A stretch of 64,000 nt of DNA from JAEXZL01 sp049943125 (GCF_049943125.1 NZ_CP188040.1:1860001-1924000); one strand, 5' to 3'; positions 1-8,961 are shown, numbered from the stretch's first letter. The notes: generated from the letters alone by a model not told the origin. A program made the numbers and translations.

Positions 1-687
1 TTGGACGAGCTTAATTCCATGGAGCCTTATCTTCAGTCTAAGCTTCTAAGGGTTATTGAGGATGGCTATGTTATGCCACTGGGCAGCAATAAGCATATAA
101 AGGTGGATGTGAGGATAATAGCTACCTTAAATGAGAAGCCTGAGATACTTATTTCTGAAGGAAGGCTTAGAAAGGATTTATTTTATAGGCTGAGTGTATT
201 TACCATAAACATTCCTCCATTAAGGGAAAGGAAGGAAGATATAACGGTATTTATTGATAAGTTTATAGGGTATTATAATAAAATCCTGGGAAAGAGCATA
301 AAGGGAATTGACTTATGGATGCTTGAAAAGCTTAAGGAATACAGCTGGCCAGGTAATGTTAGGGAGCTTCGCAATGTGGTGGAGTTTGCCATGAATATGT
401 CCAATAAAGATGGTCTTCTTACAGAAAAAAACTTTGATAGCGGAATACTTTATAGAAGCAGTAATAAGCCTTCGGAAAGCACAGAATCAGAGGCAGAGTC
501 TATAGTTTCTAGAGGCTTTAGCTTAAAGAAGTATCTGGAGGAGATAGAAAAGCAACTTGTCTTTAAGGCTTTAGAGAAAAATAGCTATAATATTAAAAAA
601 ACCTGCAGTGAGCTGGGAATTTCAAGGCAGCTCTTAGAGTATAAAATAAAAAAATTTAATTTTATTCCTAAGGATTATAGAGCTTAA
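1..687 (+). CDS. Sigma-54-dependent transcriptional activator, C-terminal part (5' end outside window)
   Basis: The window opens inside this gene. The first residues (LDEL) look like the Walker B end of a sigma-54 AAA+ domain. Further along are the family segments RKDLFYRLSVF and PPLRERKEDI and the WPGNVREL block. Roughly the last 45 residues (from SLKKYLEEIEKQ, with ELGISRQLLEYKIKK) form a Fis-type helix-turn-helix. Such proteins hydrolyse ATP to open promoters bound by RNA polymerase-sigma-54. The sensory N-terminus is missing, so the inducing signal cannot be read. A -24/-12 promoter lies just downstream, ahead of the ornithine operon, so this protein is the likely activator of that operon. 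The apparent TTG start at base 1 is only the window edge. Confidence 0.93.
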   Translation: MDELNSMEPYLQSKLLRVIEDGYVMPLGSNKHIKVDVRIIATLNEKPEILISEGRLRKDLFYRLSVFTINIPPLRERKEDITVFIDKFIGYYNKILGKSIKGIDLWMLEKLKEYSWPGNVRELRNVVEFAMNMSNKDGLLTEKNFDSGILYRSSNKPSESTESEAESIVSRGFSLKKYLEEIEKQLVFKALEKNSYNIKKTCSELGISRQLLEYKIKKFNFIPKDYRA

Positions 688-700
688 AACAGGAATTTAT

Positions 701-788
701 GCAAAAAAATTTGCTTTTATGCAAAAATACTTTCTTTATGTTTAACAGATAATTTATATAAATAAATAGAGCAAGCAAAATTTTTTGC
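701..788. promoter_or_regulatory. Pair of 14-bp inverted repeats, candidate activator binding sites (UAS)
   Basis: GCAAAAAAATTTGC at 701-714 and GCAAAATTTTTTGC at 775-788 are near reverse complements of each other and share the form GCAAA-W4-TTTGC. They lie about 130 and 55-65 bp upstream of the -24/-12 promoter, where enhancer-binding proteins normally bind. A further half site, ATGCAAAAATAC, is at about 720-731. Binding by the upstream Fis-type HTH protein is inference. Confidence 0.5.
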
Positions 789-794
789 AAAGAA

Positions 795-838
795 AACGTC
801 AGTATTTAGCCAAAAGGGCTGTATACTGGCGTTTTTTT
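795..838 (+). terminator. Rho-independent terminator after the sigma-54 activator
   Basis: AACGTCAGTAT...GCC, loop AAAA, then GGC...ATACTGGCGTT followed by a T run. It separates the regulator transcript from the ornithine operon and lies between the candidate UAS and the -24/-12 promoter. Confidence 0.75.
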
Positions 839-840
839 CT

Positions 841-857
841 TTGGCATTGTTTTTGCT
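841..857 (+). promoter_or_regulatory. Sigma-54 (-24/-12) promoter of the ornithine operon
   Basis: TTGGCATTGTTTTTGCT matches the TTGGCAC-N5-TTGCW consensus, with GG and GC exactly 12 bp apart. The predicted start of transcription is near 868, 17 bases before the ortA ATG, leaving room for the AGGAGGTG ribosome site at 872-880. Confidence 0.8.
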
Positions 858-884
858 GTAATAAGGTTTATCAGGAGGTGGATT

Positions 885-1178
885 ATGGTGATAAAGAAAG
901 GAACCTGGATAGAGGTAGAGGAAATAGTTCTGTCTCAAGAAGAGAGGGCAGCTAATGTACCTCTGGATACTAAGAATACTCCTTTAAGGTGCTGGATAAG
1001 AGGAGTTGCCCTAGAGGATTGTGAAATTGGGAAGGAAGCTGAGATAGTAACTAATATCGGAAGAAGGGTGAGAGGAATAGTAGTGGCGGAGGAGCCGGGT
1101 TATTATCACACCTATGGAGGTTATGTTTCAGAGCTGTCTCATATAGGAAGACAGGGAAGAGAAATCCTTGAAAAATAA
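885..1178 (+). CDS. ortA: 2-amino-4-ketopentanoate thiolase, alpha subunit
   Basis: OrtA is the small subunit of the PLP-dependent thiolase that cleaves 2-amino-4-oxopentanoate with CoA to acetyl-CoA and alanine, the last step of oxidative ornithine fermentation. The protein is 97 residues, the usual size, and contains the segments KGTWIEVEEIVLSQEERA and VPLDTKNTPL near the N-terminus. The call rests on these and on its place directly before ortB. The ATG is preceded by AGGAGGTGGATT. It is the first gene behind the sigma-54 promoter and is 26 bp from ortB. Confidence 0.9.
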   Translation: MVIKKGTWIEVEEIVLSQEERAANVPLDTKNTPLRCWIRGVALEDCEIGKEAEIVTNIGRRVRGIVVAEEPGYYHTYGGYVSELSHIGRQGREILEK

Positions 1179-1204
1179 GCTTATGCTAGCTGGAGGTATG
1201 TACC

Positions 1205-2626
1205 TTGAATAAATATCAAGAAATGATGAAAAGAAAAAATGAGATAATGCTCAGTTCCATAGGGATAGACTTTGATAAATACGAGGTAGGTGCCATTTCC
1301 TTTGATTATGAGAAGTACATGGAGGATGTGGGCTATACCTTAGAAGAAATTCGTGAAATACAGATAGAGGTAGGGGTAGGAAATACCCCCCTTATAGAGC
1401 TAAAGAATATAGCTAACCTTGCTAGAAGGGTTTCTAAAACTGGAAAAGCAGCGAGGATTTTTATAAAGGATGAAAGCTGCAATAAGGCAGGGAGCTTTAA
1501 GGATAGAAGAGCTGCACTTGCTGTATACGATGCCATGAAAAAAGGCTATAAGGGAGTTGTTTCAGCCACCTCTGGAAACTATGGAGCTTCCGTAGCCTCC
1601 CAGGCCTCAACTAGAGGATTAAAATGCATAGTGGTTAATGAGTGCTATGATTCTAGGAAGGTTGGACAGCCAGAGATTTTAGAAAAGGGAAGAAAGTGTG
1701 AGGGCTATGGAGCTGAGGTTTTAAGGCTCACCGTAGGTCCTGAGCTATTTTATACCTTCTTAAAGGTTTTGGAGGAGACGGGGTATTACAATGCTTCTCT
1801 ATATTCCTCCTTTGCTGTGGCTGGGATAGAAACCTTGGGCTATGAAATAGCTGAGCAGTGTAGAGAACAACTGGGGAAACTTCCCGATGCCGTGGTAATA
1901 ACTAATGCTGGTGGAGGAAATGCTACAGGCACTGCTAGGGGGCTGATAAAGGCTGGTGCCTCGGAGGTGAAGCTTATAGGAACCTCTATAGATTTATCAG
2001 GACTCCATATGGCTTCTGATAGGGATTTTAATAGAAAGTCCTTTACTACAGGACATACAGGCTTTGGAGTGCCCTTTATGGTAAATCCTGATAGATCTGA
2101 TGTGCCAAGAAGTGCGGCAAGGCCTTTAAGATACTTAGATAGATATGTTTCCATAACTCAGGGAGAGGTCTTCTGGATGACAGAGCTCCTAGCACAGCTG
2201 GAGGGCTTAGAAAGAGGGCCAGCAGGGAATACCTCCTTAGCAGCAGCTTTTGCTTTAGCTCAGGAGTATGATGATGACCAGATAATAATAGTACAGGAAA
2301 CGGAATATACAGGAGCAGGAAAGCATCCTATAGCTCAGCTTAATTTTGCTAAGGAAAATGGAATTGAGGTGTATGTGGGAGATCCAAAAGAGCAGGTGCC
2401 TGGTAAGAACATAGTGATTCCTGCCCATCCTTCTCAGGTTTCTGTGGTGGACTTTGATTTGAAGGGGATAAAGAGCTCCTATATTAAAAATATAGTAGGT
2501 CAGCTGGGGGACAAAACTCTTGAAAGAGTAGATATAGAATATCTTAAGGAGGAGCTGAAGGCTTCCAGAGAAGAGGTCCTTGAGCTTCTGAAGCCTTATG
2601 ACATAACTATTAGTAAGAATTATTAG
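1205..2626 (+). CDS. ortB: 2-amino-4-ketopentanoate thiolase, PLP-binding beta subunit
   Basis: OrtB is the catalytic subunit of the thiolase. It has a fold-type II PLP enzyme layout resembling threonine synthase/cysteine synthase: the Schiff-base lysine is in KAGSFKDRR (Lys99), followed by SATSGNYGASVA and the glycine loop NAGGGNATGTA. Length is 473 residues, normal for OrtB. Translation probably starts at TTG 1205, supported by GGAGG at 1191-1195; no nearby ATG fits. It is co-transcribed with ortA and oraS and gives the acetyl-CoA and alanine end products. Confidence 0.92.
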   Translation: MNKYQEMMKRKNEIMLSSIGIDFDKYEVGAISFDYEKYMEDVGYTLEEIREIQIEVGVGNTPLIELKNIANLARRVSKTGKAARIFIKDESCNKAGSFKDRRAALAVYDAMKKGYKGVVSATSGNYGASVASQASTRGLKCIVVNECYDSRKVGQPEILEKGRKCEGYGAEVLRLTVGPELFYTFLKVLEETGYYNASLYSSFAVAGIETLGYEIAEQCREQLGKLPDAVVITNAGGGNATGTARGLIKAGASEVKLIGTSIDLSGLHMASDRDFNRKSFTTGHTGFGVPFMVNPDRSDVPRSAARPLRYLDRYVSITQGEVFWMTELLAQLEGLERGPAGNTSLAAAFALAQEYDDDQIIIVQETEYTGAGKHPIAQLNFAKENGIEVYVGDPKEQVPGKNIVIPAHPSQVSVVDFDLKGIKSSYIKNIVGQLGDKTLERVDIEYLKEELKASREEVLELLKPYDITISKNY

Positions 2627-2695
2627 GGAGAATTTAAATAAAGCTGCAGGGCATTGAAGTTAGTATGACTGTAGCTGAGGGGAAGGTTGAGAAAT

Positions 2696-3067
2696 ATGAA
2701 AAGAGTAGATGATTATCAGGAAAGAAGAGAGCATTTAAAGAATTTATCTGAGGAAGAGCTGTATAACAGATTCTGGGAGCTTACGGAGCAGATAGTGAAG
2801 CCCATGGTGGATTTAGCCTATACCCATACCTCTCCTTCTGTGGAGAGGTCAGTGATTCTGAGAATGGGCTTTTCGAGTCTTCAGGCTCAGCCCTTAGTTG
2901 AGTACGGAGCCAAATGGGGACTTTTAGGCCACGGCATGGGAAATGTTATTTTAACCTATGGCAGGCTAAAGAATATCCATTACCTGGAGGCAGGAGCAGA
3001 GCTTGCCCAAGGAAAAGGCTGGGATATGGTGGTAGATTACTTTAATAGGGGGGAGATTAATGGATAA
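2696..3067 (+). CDS. oraS: D-ornithine 4,5-aminomutase, small subunit
   Basis: OraS is the small subunit of the adenosylcobalamin- and PLP-dependent enzyme that moves the terminal amino group of D-ornithine to give 2,4-diaminopentanoate. The 123-residue product begins MKRVDDYQERREHL, as expected for this family. ATG 2696 is preferred over TTG 2687 because GGGGAAGG sits about 9 nt upstream of the ATG. The stop overlaps the oraE start by 8 bp, suggesting translational coupling of the two subunits. Confidence 0.92.
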   Translation: MKRVDDYQERREHLKNLSEEELYNRFWELTEQIVKPMVDLAYTHTSPSVERSVILRMGFSSLQAQPLVEYGAKWGLLGHGMGNVILTYGRLKNIHYLEAGAELAQGKGWDMVVDYFNRGEING

Positions 3068-5264
3068 GAGCCTTGAAATAAAGGAGAAAATCAATCTTGA
3101 GGAAATACTTAGGGATTTAGATAAATACGAGCCTAAATGGAGAGGCTGGCACTGGAGAGAGCCCCTGCCAGAGGGGGGGAAGCTAGGAGAGTTCTCCTAT
3201 AGCTCCATGACCAAGAGTCTAAAAAATAGCAGGTCCCTGCCAGCGGCAAGAAGCTTTGGAGGTATTGACCCTCAGCCAGCTCCAGTGATAACCACAGAGA
3301 TTGCCTCAGGAAGATTTGAGGATGATATAAGAAGGATGAGAATGGCTGCCTGGCATGGGGCAGATCACCTCATGGTCATAAGAACCGCTGGACAGAGCCA
3401 TTATGATGGACTTATAGAAGGAACTCCTGAGGGGATAGGAGGAGTTCCCATAACCAGAAAGCAGGTAAGAGCCACTAGAAAGGCTGTGGATATGATAGAG
3501 GAGGAGGTAGGAAGGAAGATAAACTTTCATTCCTATGTATCAGGAGTAGCAGGACCAGATATAGCAGTTATGTTTGCTGAGGAGGGGGTAAACGGAGCTC
3601 ATCAGGACCCTCAATATAATGTCCTTTATAGAAATATCAATATGCAGAGATCCTTTGTAGATGCAGCAGAGGCTAAAAAGGTTATGAGCTGGGCAGGAAT
3701 GCTTCAGATAGATGGTGCTCACAATGCCAATGCCACCTCTATGAAGGGCTACAAGGTAATGCCTGAGCTTATGGTACAGCATGCTATTAATTCTAGGTTT
3801 TCAGAGATTGTGGGGATAAGAGCAGACAACATCGCCTTATCTACGGTACCTCCTTCTTCTGCACCAGCACCCTGCCTGAAGATAGATTTACCCTATGCCG
3901 TAGCTCTTAGGAAGCTCTTTAATAGATATAAGATGAGAGCTCAGATGAATACAAAATATATTGAGTCCTGTGAGAGAGAGGCTACGGTGTCCCATGCCTT
4001 TAATATATTGATTTCTCAGCTTACCTCTGCGGATATTCAAAGCACCATAACTCCTGATGAAGGGAGAAATGTACCTTGGCATTATAATAATATCCATGCA
4101 TTAAATACTGCAAAGCAGTCCTTTACAGCTCTCGATGGCCTTATGGATATGATAGAGCTTAAGGACAGCGGTTATCTTCCAGAAAAGGTCAGAGAGCTTC
4201 AAGAAAGAGCTGTATTATTCCTGGAGGAAATATTAGAGTCAGGAGGTTATTTTAATGCTGTAGATTCTGGCTTCTTCATCGATTCTGGAGAATATCCAGA
4301 AAGAAATGGCGATGGGATGATAAGAAAGATAGATGGAGGAGATGCGGCAGGCACTATAGTAAAGAGAGAGAAGGATTACTTTGCTCCTGTATGTGGCCAC
4401 TTTGGCTATAACAATATCCCAGAGGAATATGACAAGGCCTGTGATGCCATAGAGGAATGTACCTTATGCAACCATTCTAAGATAGTTTATATAGATGAGC
4501 TGGATGAAGAGGATAATGTTTTTAAAAGGATGGAAAGGGTTAAAGAGGATGGGACAGTGGTTCCTGAGGTGCAGTGGAGTAAGGATGGCTATGTTAAGGT
4601 AACTCTGTGCATTCCTGAAAATGAACAGATAAGTGAAGCTGCTGCCCTTGAGATGGGAAGAAGAATGAATCTTAGAGACGTGGAAATACTCCATAAGCAG
4701 GTGCTTCAGGATTCCGAAGGAACCTTAGTTGAGATTAAAGGAGTATGTGATTTTACTCCTGTAAAGAGAGAGGAGCTTATTCTTCCAGAAAGAAGAAAGA
4801 CACTCCCGCAAGATAAGATAACAGAATATGTTAAGAGCCATGGGGTTAAGGTAGTTGCGGCCACCGTCGGTGAGGATGAACACTCTGTGGGCGTTAGAGA
4901 AATAATTGATATTAAGCATGGTGGCATTGAAAAGTATGGCATAGAAGCAGTGTTTCTTGGAACCTCCTGTCCTTTAGAAAAGCTAGTAGATGCAGCTATT
5001 GAAGCAAGGGCTCAGGCCATATTATGCAGCACAATAATCTCTCACAATGATATTCACATGAAAAATATGAGAAAGCTCAATGATATATGCATTGAAAAGG
5101 GAGTGAGGGATAAGCTTCTTCTCATAGGGGGAGGAACTCAGGTCACCGATGAAATAGCCAAGGAAAATGGCATGGATGTTGGCTTTGGAAGAGGTAGTAA
5201 TGGCACTGATGTCGCTTCCTTTATAGTGGAAGCCTTGATGGCTCGCACCATCACTAATAAGTAA
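3060..5264 (+). CDS. oraE: D-ornithine 4,5-aminomutase, B12/PLP-binding large subunit
   Basis: OraE carries the catalytic barrel and a C-terminal Rossmann domain binding adenosylcobalamin. The 734-residue length fits the family. The cobalamin motif DEHSVG gives His608 as the lower cobalt ligand. Lys619 (IIDIKHGG) lies 11 residues later, the same spacing as His618/Lys629 of the characterised Clostridium sticklandii enzyme, where the lysine holds PLP. GGGTQVTDEIAK and GFGRGSNGTD near the C-terminus complete the B12 domain. It overlaps oraS by 8 bp. Confidence 0.95.
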   Translation: MDKSLEIKEKINLEEILRDLDKYEPKWRGWHWREPLPEGGKLGEFSYSSMTKSLKNSRSLPAARSFGGIDPQPAPVITTEIASGRFEDDIRRMRMAAWHGADHLMVIRTAGQSHYDGLIEGTPEGIGGVPITRKQVRATRKAVDMIEEEVGRKINFHSYVSGVAGPDIAVMFAEEGVNGAHQDPQYNVLYRNINMQRSFVDAAEAKKVMSWAGMLQIDGAHNANATSMKGYKVMPELMVQHAINSRFSEIVGIRADNIALSTVPPSSAPAPCLKIDLPYAVALRKLFNRYKMRAQMNTKYIESCEREATVSHAFNILISQLTSADIQSTITPDEGRNVPWHYNNIHALNTAKQSFTALDGLMDMIELKDSGYLPEKVRELQERAVLFLEEILESGGYFNAVDSGFFIDSGEYPERNGDGMIRKIDGGDAAGTIVKREKDYFAPVCGHFGYNNIPEEYDKACDAIEECTLCNHSKIVYIDELDEEDNVFKRMERVKEDGTVVPEVQWSKDGYVKVTLCIPENEQISEAAALEMGRRMNLRDVEILHKQVLQDSEGTLVEIKGVCDFTPVKREELILPERRKTLPQDKITEYVKSHGVKVVAATVGEDEHSVGVREIIDIKHGGIEKYGIEAVFLGTSCPLEKLVDAAIEARAQAILCSTIISHNDIHMKNMRKLNDICIEKGVRDKLLLIGGGTQVTDEIAKENGMDVGFGRGSNGTDVASFIVEALMARTITNK

Positions 5265-5333
5265 TAAGTCATAAGTCATGTGACAGGCACCTTCATGTGA
5301 TAAGTCATAAGTCATAAGTCATGTGCCTGTCAC
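5265..5333. repeat. TAAGTCA tandem repeats flanking an 11-bp inverted repeat
   Basis: Five TAAGTCA heptamers (two at 5265-5278, three at 5301-5321) are interleaved with GTGACAGGCAC at 5280-5290 and its perfect reverse complement GTGCCTGTCAC at 5323-5333. The arms could form a hairpin in the mRNA between oraE and the reactivase gene. There is no T run, so it is not an ordinary terminator. It resembles a small dispersed intergenic repeat, but only one copy was noticed in this window. Confidence 0.6.
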
Positions 5334-5348
5334 CAACAAGGAGGTCCT

Positions 5349-6692
5349 ATGAAAGTAGATTATCTTGTAGCAGAGATAGGGAGTACTACGACTGTAGTAA
5401 CGGTATTTAATATAAAGAAGAGTAAAGAAGGGGAGAAGGAAATAGCTATTTCCTATCAGGGTAAGAGCTATACTACTGTTTTAGAAGGAGATGTGACTAT
5501 TGGCCTCAGGGAGGCTATTAAGGATATAGAAGCACAGTCGGGAGAAGAGCTTAAGTGGGATAGGATGCTGGCAACGAGTAGTGCTGCCGGTGGCCTCAGG
5601 ATTACTGTCCATGGTCTTATGGAGAAGATGACGGTAAAGGCTGCAAAGGAAGCGGCCTTAGGAGCTGGTGGAATTATAAAAATGGTCACGGCAGGAAGGC
5701 TACGTAAATCTGATCTTAAAAGAATAAGGGAAATACAGCCTAATCTCATAATGGTAGCAGGAGGAACTGACTATGGAGAGAGGGATACTGCTCTCTATAA
5801 TGCTGAGCTTATCAGGGAGGAGAATCTCAATATTCCTGTGATTTACTGTGGTAATATTGAAAATCAAGAAGAGATAAGGAAGATTTTCCAGGGTCAGGAG
5901 CTATATATTGTGGATAATGTCTACCCCAATGTGGATGAATTGAATGTAGAACCAGCTAGGAGGGTTATTCAGGAGGCTTTTGAAAGAAATATTGTAAAGG
6001 CTCCGGGGATGGAGAGGATAAAGGAAATGGTAAATGGGACAATAATGCCTACCCCTGGAGCTGTTATGGAAGGGGCAAAGCTCCTTTACGATCTCCTGGG
6101 AGATATTATAGTTTTTGATGTGGGCGGAGCTACCACAGATCTTCATTCTGTTACAGAAGGAAGCAGTGAGATACTGGATATGCTCCTGAGTCCAGAGCCT
6201 AAGGCAAAGAGAACTGTAGAGGGAGATTTGGGGGTATATGTTAACAGCAAAAACCTCCTGGAGCTTCTGGATATAAGGGATTTAGGGCCAGTTGCAAGAG
6301 AAGAGCTAGAGAAGCACATCAAAGCAATTCCTGTGACGGAGGAAGAGATTAGGACTAGCAGGATATTGACTAAGAAGGCTGTAGAGATAGCTTTAGAAAG
6401 GCATGTAGGAAGTATCAAAAGAAAATTTGGAGGGGAAAGCGGCTTCATAGCCTATGGGAAGGATTTATCTCAGGTTAAATATATAGTAGGTACTGGGGGA
6501 GCTCTTACCAGGCTTCCTGGGGGCAAGGAAATCTTACTAAATATTAGGTGCTTAAAGGATGAGGTATCTATGCTTCCAGGAAGAGGGGCAAAAGTGCTTT
6601 TAGATAACAATTATATAATGGCCTGTGCTGGTGTGCTCTCCAGAGAAAATAGAGAAGTAGCAGTACTTTTACTTAAGGAAAGCTTAAATTAA
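5349..6692 (+). CDS. MutL/GlmL-type ATPase, probable reactivating chaperone for ornithine aminomutase
   Basis: This 447-residue protein belongs to the glutamate mutase MutL/GlmL family of the actin/Hsp70-like ATPase fold. The N-terminus shows EIGSTTTVVTVF (phosphate 1 loop), with the second loop FDVGGATTDLHSV at about 257-269 and YIVGTGGALTRLPGG near the C-terminus. Family members sit beside B12-dependent aminomutases and are thought to help replace damaged cobalamin. Its position right after oraE suggests that role for OraSE, which is inferred and not shown by the sequence. The start has AAGGAGGTCCT directly upstream. This protein is not the DNA mismatch-repair MutL. Confidence 0.85.
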   Translation: MKVDYLVAEIGSTTTVVTVFNIKKSKEGEKEIAISYQGKSYTTVLEGDVTIGLREAIKDIEAQSGEELKWDRMLATSSAAGGLRITVHGLMEKMTVKAAKEAALGAGGIIKMVTAGRLRKSDLKRIREIQPNLIMVAGGTDYGERDTALYNAELIREENLNIPVIYCGNIENQEEIRKIFQGQELYIVDNVYPNVDELNVEPARRVIQEAFERNIVKAPGMERIKEMVNGTIMPTPGAVMEGAKLLYDLLGDIIVFDVGGATTDLHSVTEGSSEILDMLLSPEPKAKRTVEGDLGVYVNSKNLLELLDIRDLGPVAREELEKHIKAIPVTEEEIRTSRILTKKAVEIALERHVGSIKRKFGGESGFIAYGKDLSQVKYIVGTGGALTRLPGGKEILLNIRCLKDEVSMLPGRGAKVLLDNNYIMACAGVLSRENREVAVLLLKESLN

Positions 6693-6766
6693 AGAAATGT
6701 TAATTTTAGCTAAGGATGGCTGCTTATATAATTATAGGTGGAATAGAGTAAAGGAGGATTAGAGTC

Positions 6767-7834
6767 ATGACCAAGAAATATCCATGCATAGAGATAGATT
6801 TATCTAAGATAACCTATAACTCAAAAAAGATACTAAGCTACTGCTCTGAAGCAGGAATTAAGCTTACGGCTGTGACAAAGGTCTTCTGCGGAAAGCTCCC
6901 AGTGGTGGAGGCTGTCTTAAAAAGTGGAATAACTAGCATAGGTGATTCTAGAATTGAGAATCTAAGAAAGCTTAAGGACCTTCCCTGTGAGAAAATGCTC
7001 TTAAGAATACCCATGCTTGACGAGATAGAGGAGGTAGTTGCCTATAGCGATATCACCTTAGATTCAGAGCTTAGGACTATTGAAGAAATATCCCGTGTAG
7101 CGCAAAAATATGGTGTAAAGAAAAAAATAGTCCTTATGGTGGACTTAGGGGATTTGAGGGAAGGAGTACCACCGGAGGAAGCTATAAATACAATCGATAA
7201 GATATTAAACCTTGAAAATATTGAACTAGTGGGTCTTGGTACAAACCTAACCTGCTATGGTGGTGTAATACCTGATGAGGAGAATTTAGGGATGCTAGTA
7301 AGGCTTAAGGATAAGGTTAAATATCTATATTCTCTAGAGCTACCTATAATTTCTGGGGGGAACTCTAGCAGTCTTCACCTCTTATTTAAAAATAAGATGC
7401 CTAGAGGAATAAATAATTTAAGGGTTGGAGAAGCCATAGCCCTAGGGAGGGAAACAGCCTATGGAGAAGCTATAGAAGGCTTATATAATGATACCTCCAT
7501 ACTGAAGGCACAAATAGTAGAGCTTAAAAGGAAGAAGAGTGTTCCTAAGGGAAAGCTGGGAAGGAATGCTTTTGGAGAGGTTCCGGAGTTTGTGGATAGG
7601 GGTGTGAGAAAAAGAGCCATCCTGGCCGTAGGGAAGCAGGATATTGTGCCAGAAGGACTAACTCCTTTAGACCCTAAAATCATTGTAATAGGTGCCAGTA
7701 GCGACCATCTTATACTGGATGTTACGGACAGCAGCATCCCTTATAAGGTAGGAGATATAATTGAGTTTACCGTTGACTATGGCTGTTTGCTTGCAGCTAT
7801 GACTTCTGAATACGTGAAAAAATGCTATGTATAG
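6767..7834 (+). CDS. orr: Ornithine racemase (PLP, alanine racemase fold)
   Basis: Orr interconverts L- and D-ornithine and so feeds D-ornithine to OraSE. The 355-residue protein starts with CIEIDLSKITYNSKKI, typical of the family. The Schiff-base lysine is in AVTKVFCG (about residue 38) and the later PLP phosphate region is SGGNSSSLHLL. RBS AAAGGAGG is at 6751-6758. It lies between the reactivase and ord. General amino-acid racemases share this fold; the operon context decides the substrate. Confidence 0.9.
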   Translation: MTKKYPCIEIDLSKITYNSKKILSYCSEAGIKLTAVTKVFCGKLPVVEAVLKSGITSIGDSRIENLRKLKDLPCEKMLLRIPMLDEIEEVVAYSDITLDSELRTIEEISRVAQKYGVKKKIVLMVDLGDLREGVPPEEAINTIDKILNLENIELVGLGTNLTCYGGVIPDEENLGMLVRLKDKVKYLYSLELPIISGGNSSSLHLLFKNKMPRGINNLRVGEAIALGRETAYGEAIEGLYNDTSILKAQIVELKRKKSVPKGKLGRNAFGEVPEFVDRGVRKRAILAVGKQDIVPEGLTPLDPKIIVIGASSDHLILDVTDSSIPYKVGDIIEFTVDYGCLLAAMTSEYVKKCYV

Positions 7835-7859
7835 TATAAAAGGAAAAGGGGAATTTAAT

Positions 7860-8906
7860 ATGAAAAATAAGATAAGAGTTGTTATTTGGGGTCTTGGAGT
7901 GATGGGTTGTGGAATTGCAAGGATGATCCTCAGTAAAAAGGGCTTCACTGTAGTAGGAGCAATAGATATTGACCCTAATAAGGTTGGAAGGAAGCTATAT
8001 GAGGTTTTAGGACTGGAAGCAACTGAGGATAACAGCTGTATTATCACCAATAACCCTGCAGAGGTTATCAAAAAAGGTCATGGAGATGTATGTATCATAG
8101 CTACTGCTTCCTCTACCAGGGCTGTATTTCCTTTAATAGAGCTGGCTGCAGAAGCTGGAATGGACATAGTTACCACCGCAGAAGAGATGTCCTATCCCAG
8201 AGCTCTCGATCCTGAGCTTTCTGATGAAATGGACAGACTGGCAAAGGAAAATGGAATATCCATATTAGGTACTGGTGTTAATCCTGGTTTTATCATGGAT
8301 TTAGTAGTAATAATGCTTACAGGAGTTTGCGATGAGGTAAATAGCCTGGAGGTAACGAGAGTAAATGATTTATCTTGCTTTGGAAGAACGGTGATGGAGG
8401 AGCAGGGAATAGGACTTAAGGTTTCTGATTTTGTAAGAGGGGTAGAGGAAGATACCATCACAGGACATGTGGGCTTTCGTCAATCCTTTGGAATGTTTGA
8501 GGAGGCCTTTAATATTAAATTTAACAACATTAGGGAAGTGAAGGAGCCTATTGTCACCTCCGTATCCCGCAGTACTGATCTAGTGGCAGTGGAGGCAGGA
8601 GACGTGGCAGGCTGCAGGCACCTAGGCTATGCAAGCCTTGATAATAAAGAATTTATAACCATGGAGCATCCACAGCAGATTAAGCCAGAGCTTGAAAGCA
8701 TTGAAACGGGAGATTATATCAAGGTCAATGGCTATCCAAATCTACAAATGCAGATAAAGCCTGAAATACCAGGTGGCATAGCCACTGTTGCTATCTGCGT
8801 AAACATGATTCCTTTAGTGATGAATTCAGAGCCAGGTCTTAAAACTATGCTGGATTTACCAATTCCCAGAACTATACTTGGGGATGTAAGAGATTTAGTG
8901 AAATAA
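7860..8906 (+). CDS. ord: 2,4-diaminopentanoate dehydrogenase
   Basis: Ord oxidatively deaminates 2,4-diaminopentanoate to 2-amino-4-oxopentanoate with NAD(P)+, giving the substrate of OrtAB. The N-terminal Rossmann fold begins IRVVIWGLGVMGCGIARMI, followed by GAIDIDPNKVGR and ATASSTRAVFP, a dihydrodipicolinate-reductase-like layout. The start is placed at ATG 7860 because AAGGGG sits about 9 nt upstream; an upstream ATG at 7827 overlaps orr and lacks a ribosome site. The protein is 348 residues. It is the last gene of the operon and is followed by a terminator. Confidence 0.92.
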   Translation: MKNKIRVVIWGLGVMGCGIARMILSKKGFTVVGAIDIDPNKVGRKLYEVLGLEATEDNSCIITNNPAEVIKKGHGDVCIIATASSTRAVFPLIELAAEAGMDIVTTAEEMSYPRALDPELSDEMDRLAKENGISILGTGVNPGFIMDLVVIMLTGVCDEVNSLEVTRVNDLSCFGRTVMEEQGIGLKVSDFVRGVEEDTITGHVGFRQSFGMFEEAFNIKFNNIREVKEPIVTSVSRSTDLVAVEAGDVAGCRHLGYASLDNKEFITMEHPQQIKPELESIETGDYIKVNGYPNLQMQIKPEIPGGIATVAICVNMIPLVMNSEPGLKTMLDLPIPRTILGDVRDLVK

Positions 8907-8922
8907 CTATGTATAATAAAAT

Positions 8923-8961
8923 TACCCAATAAGCAGGAAAAGCTTCTTGGGTTTTCTTTTT
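8923..8961 (+). terminator. Terminator ending the ornithine operon
   Basis: ACCCAA-T-AAGC, short loop, GCTT-C-TTGGGT, then TTTCTTTTT. It lies 17 bases after the ord stop codon. Confidence 0.8.

Noticed and set aside
717..938. 73-codon minus-strand frame across the sigma-54 promoter region
   Set aside because: It runs through a terminator and promoter, has no ribosome site, and overlaps ortA.
1840..2154. Long minus-strand frames inside ortB, and similar ones opposite oraE, orr and the permease genes
   Set aside because: They are antisense frames of real genes, without ribosome sites or recognisable domains.
5349..6692. Annotation as DNA mismatch-repair MutL
   Set aside because: The loops are those of actin-like ATPases of the glutamate mutase MutL/GlmL family, not GHKL ATPases.
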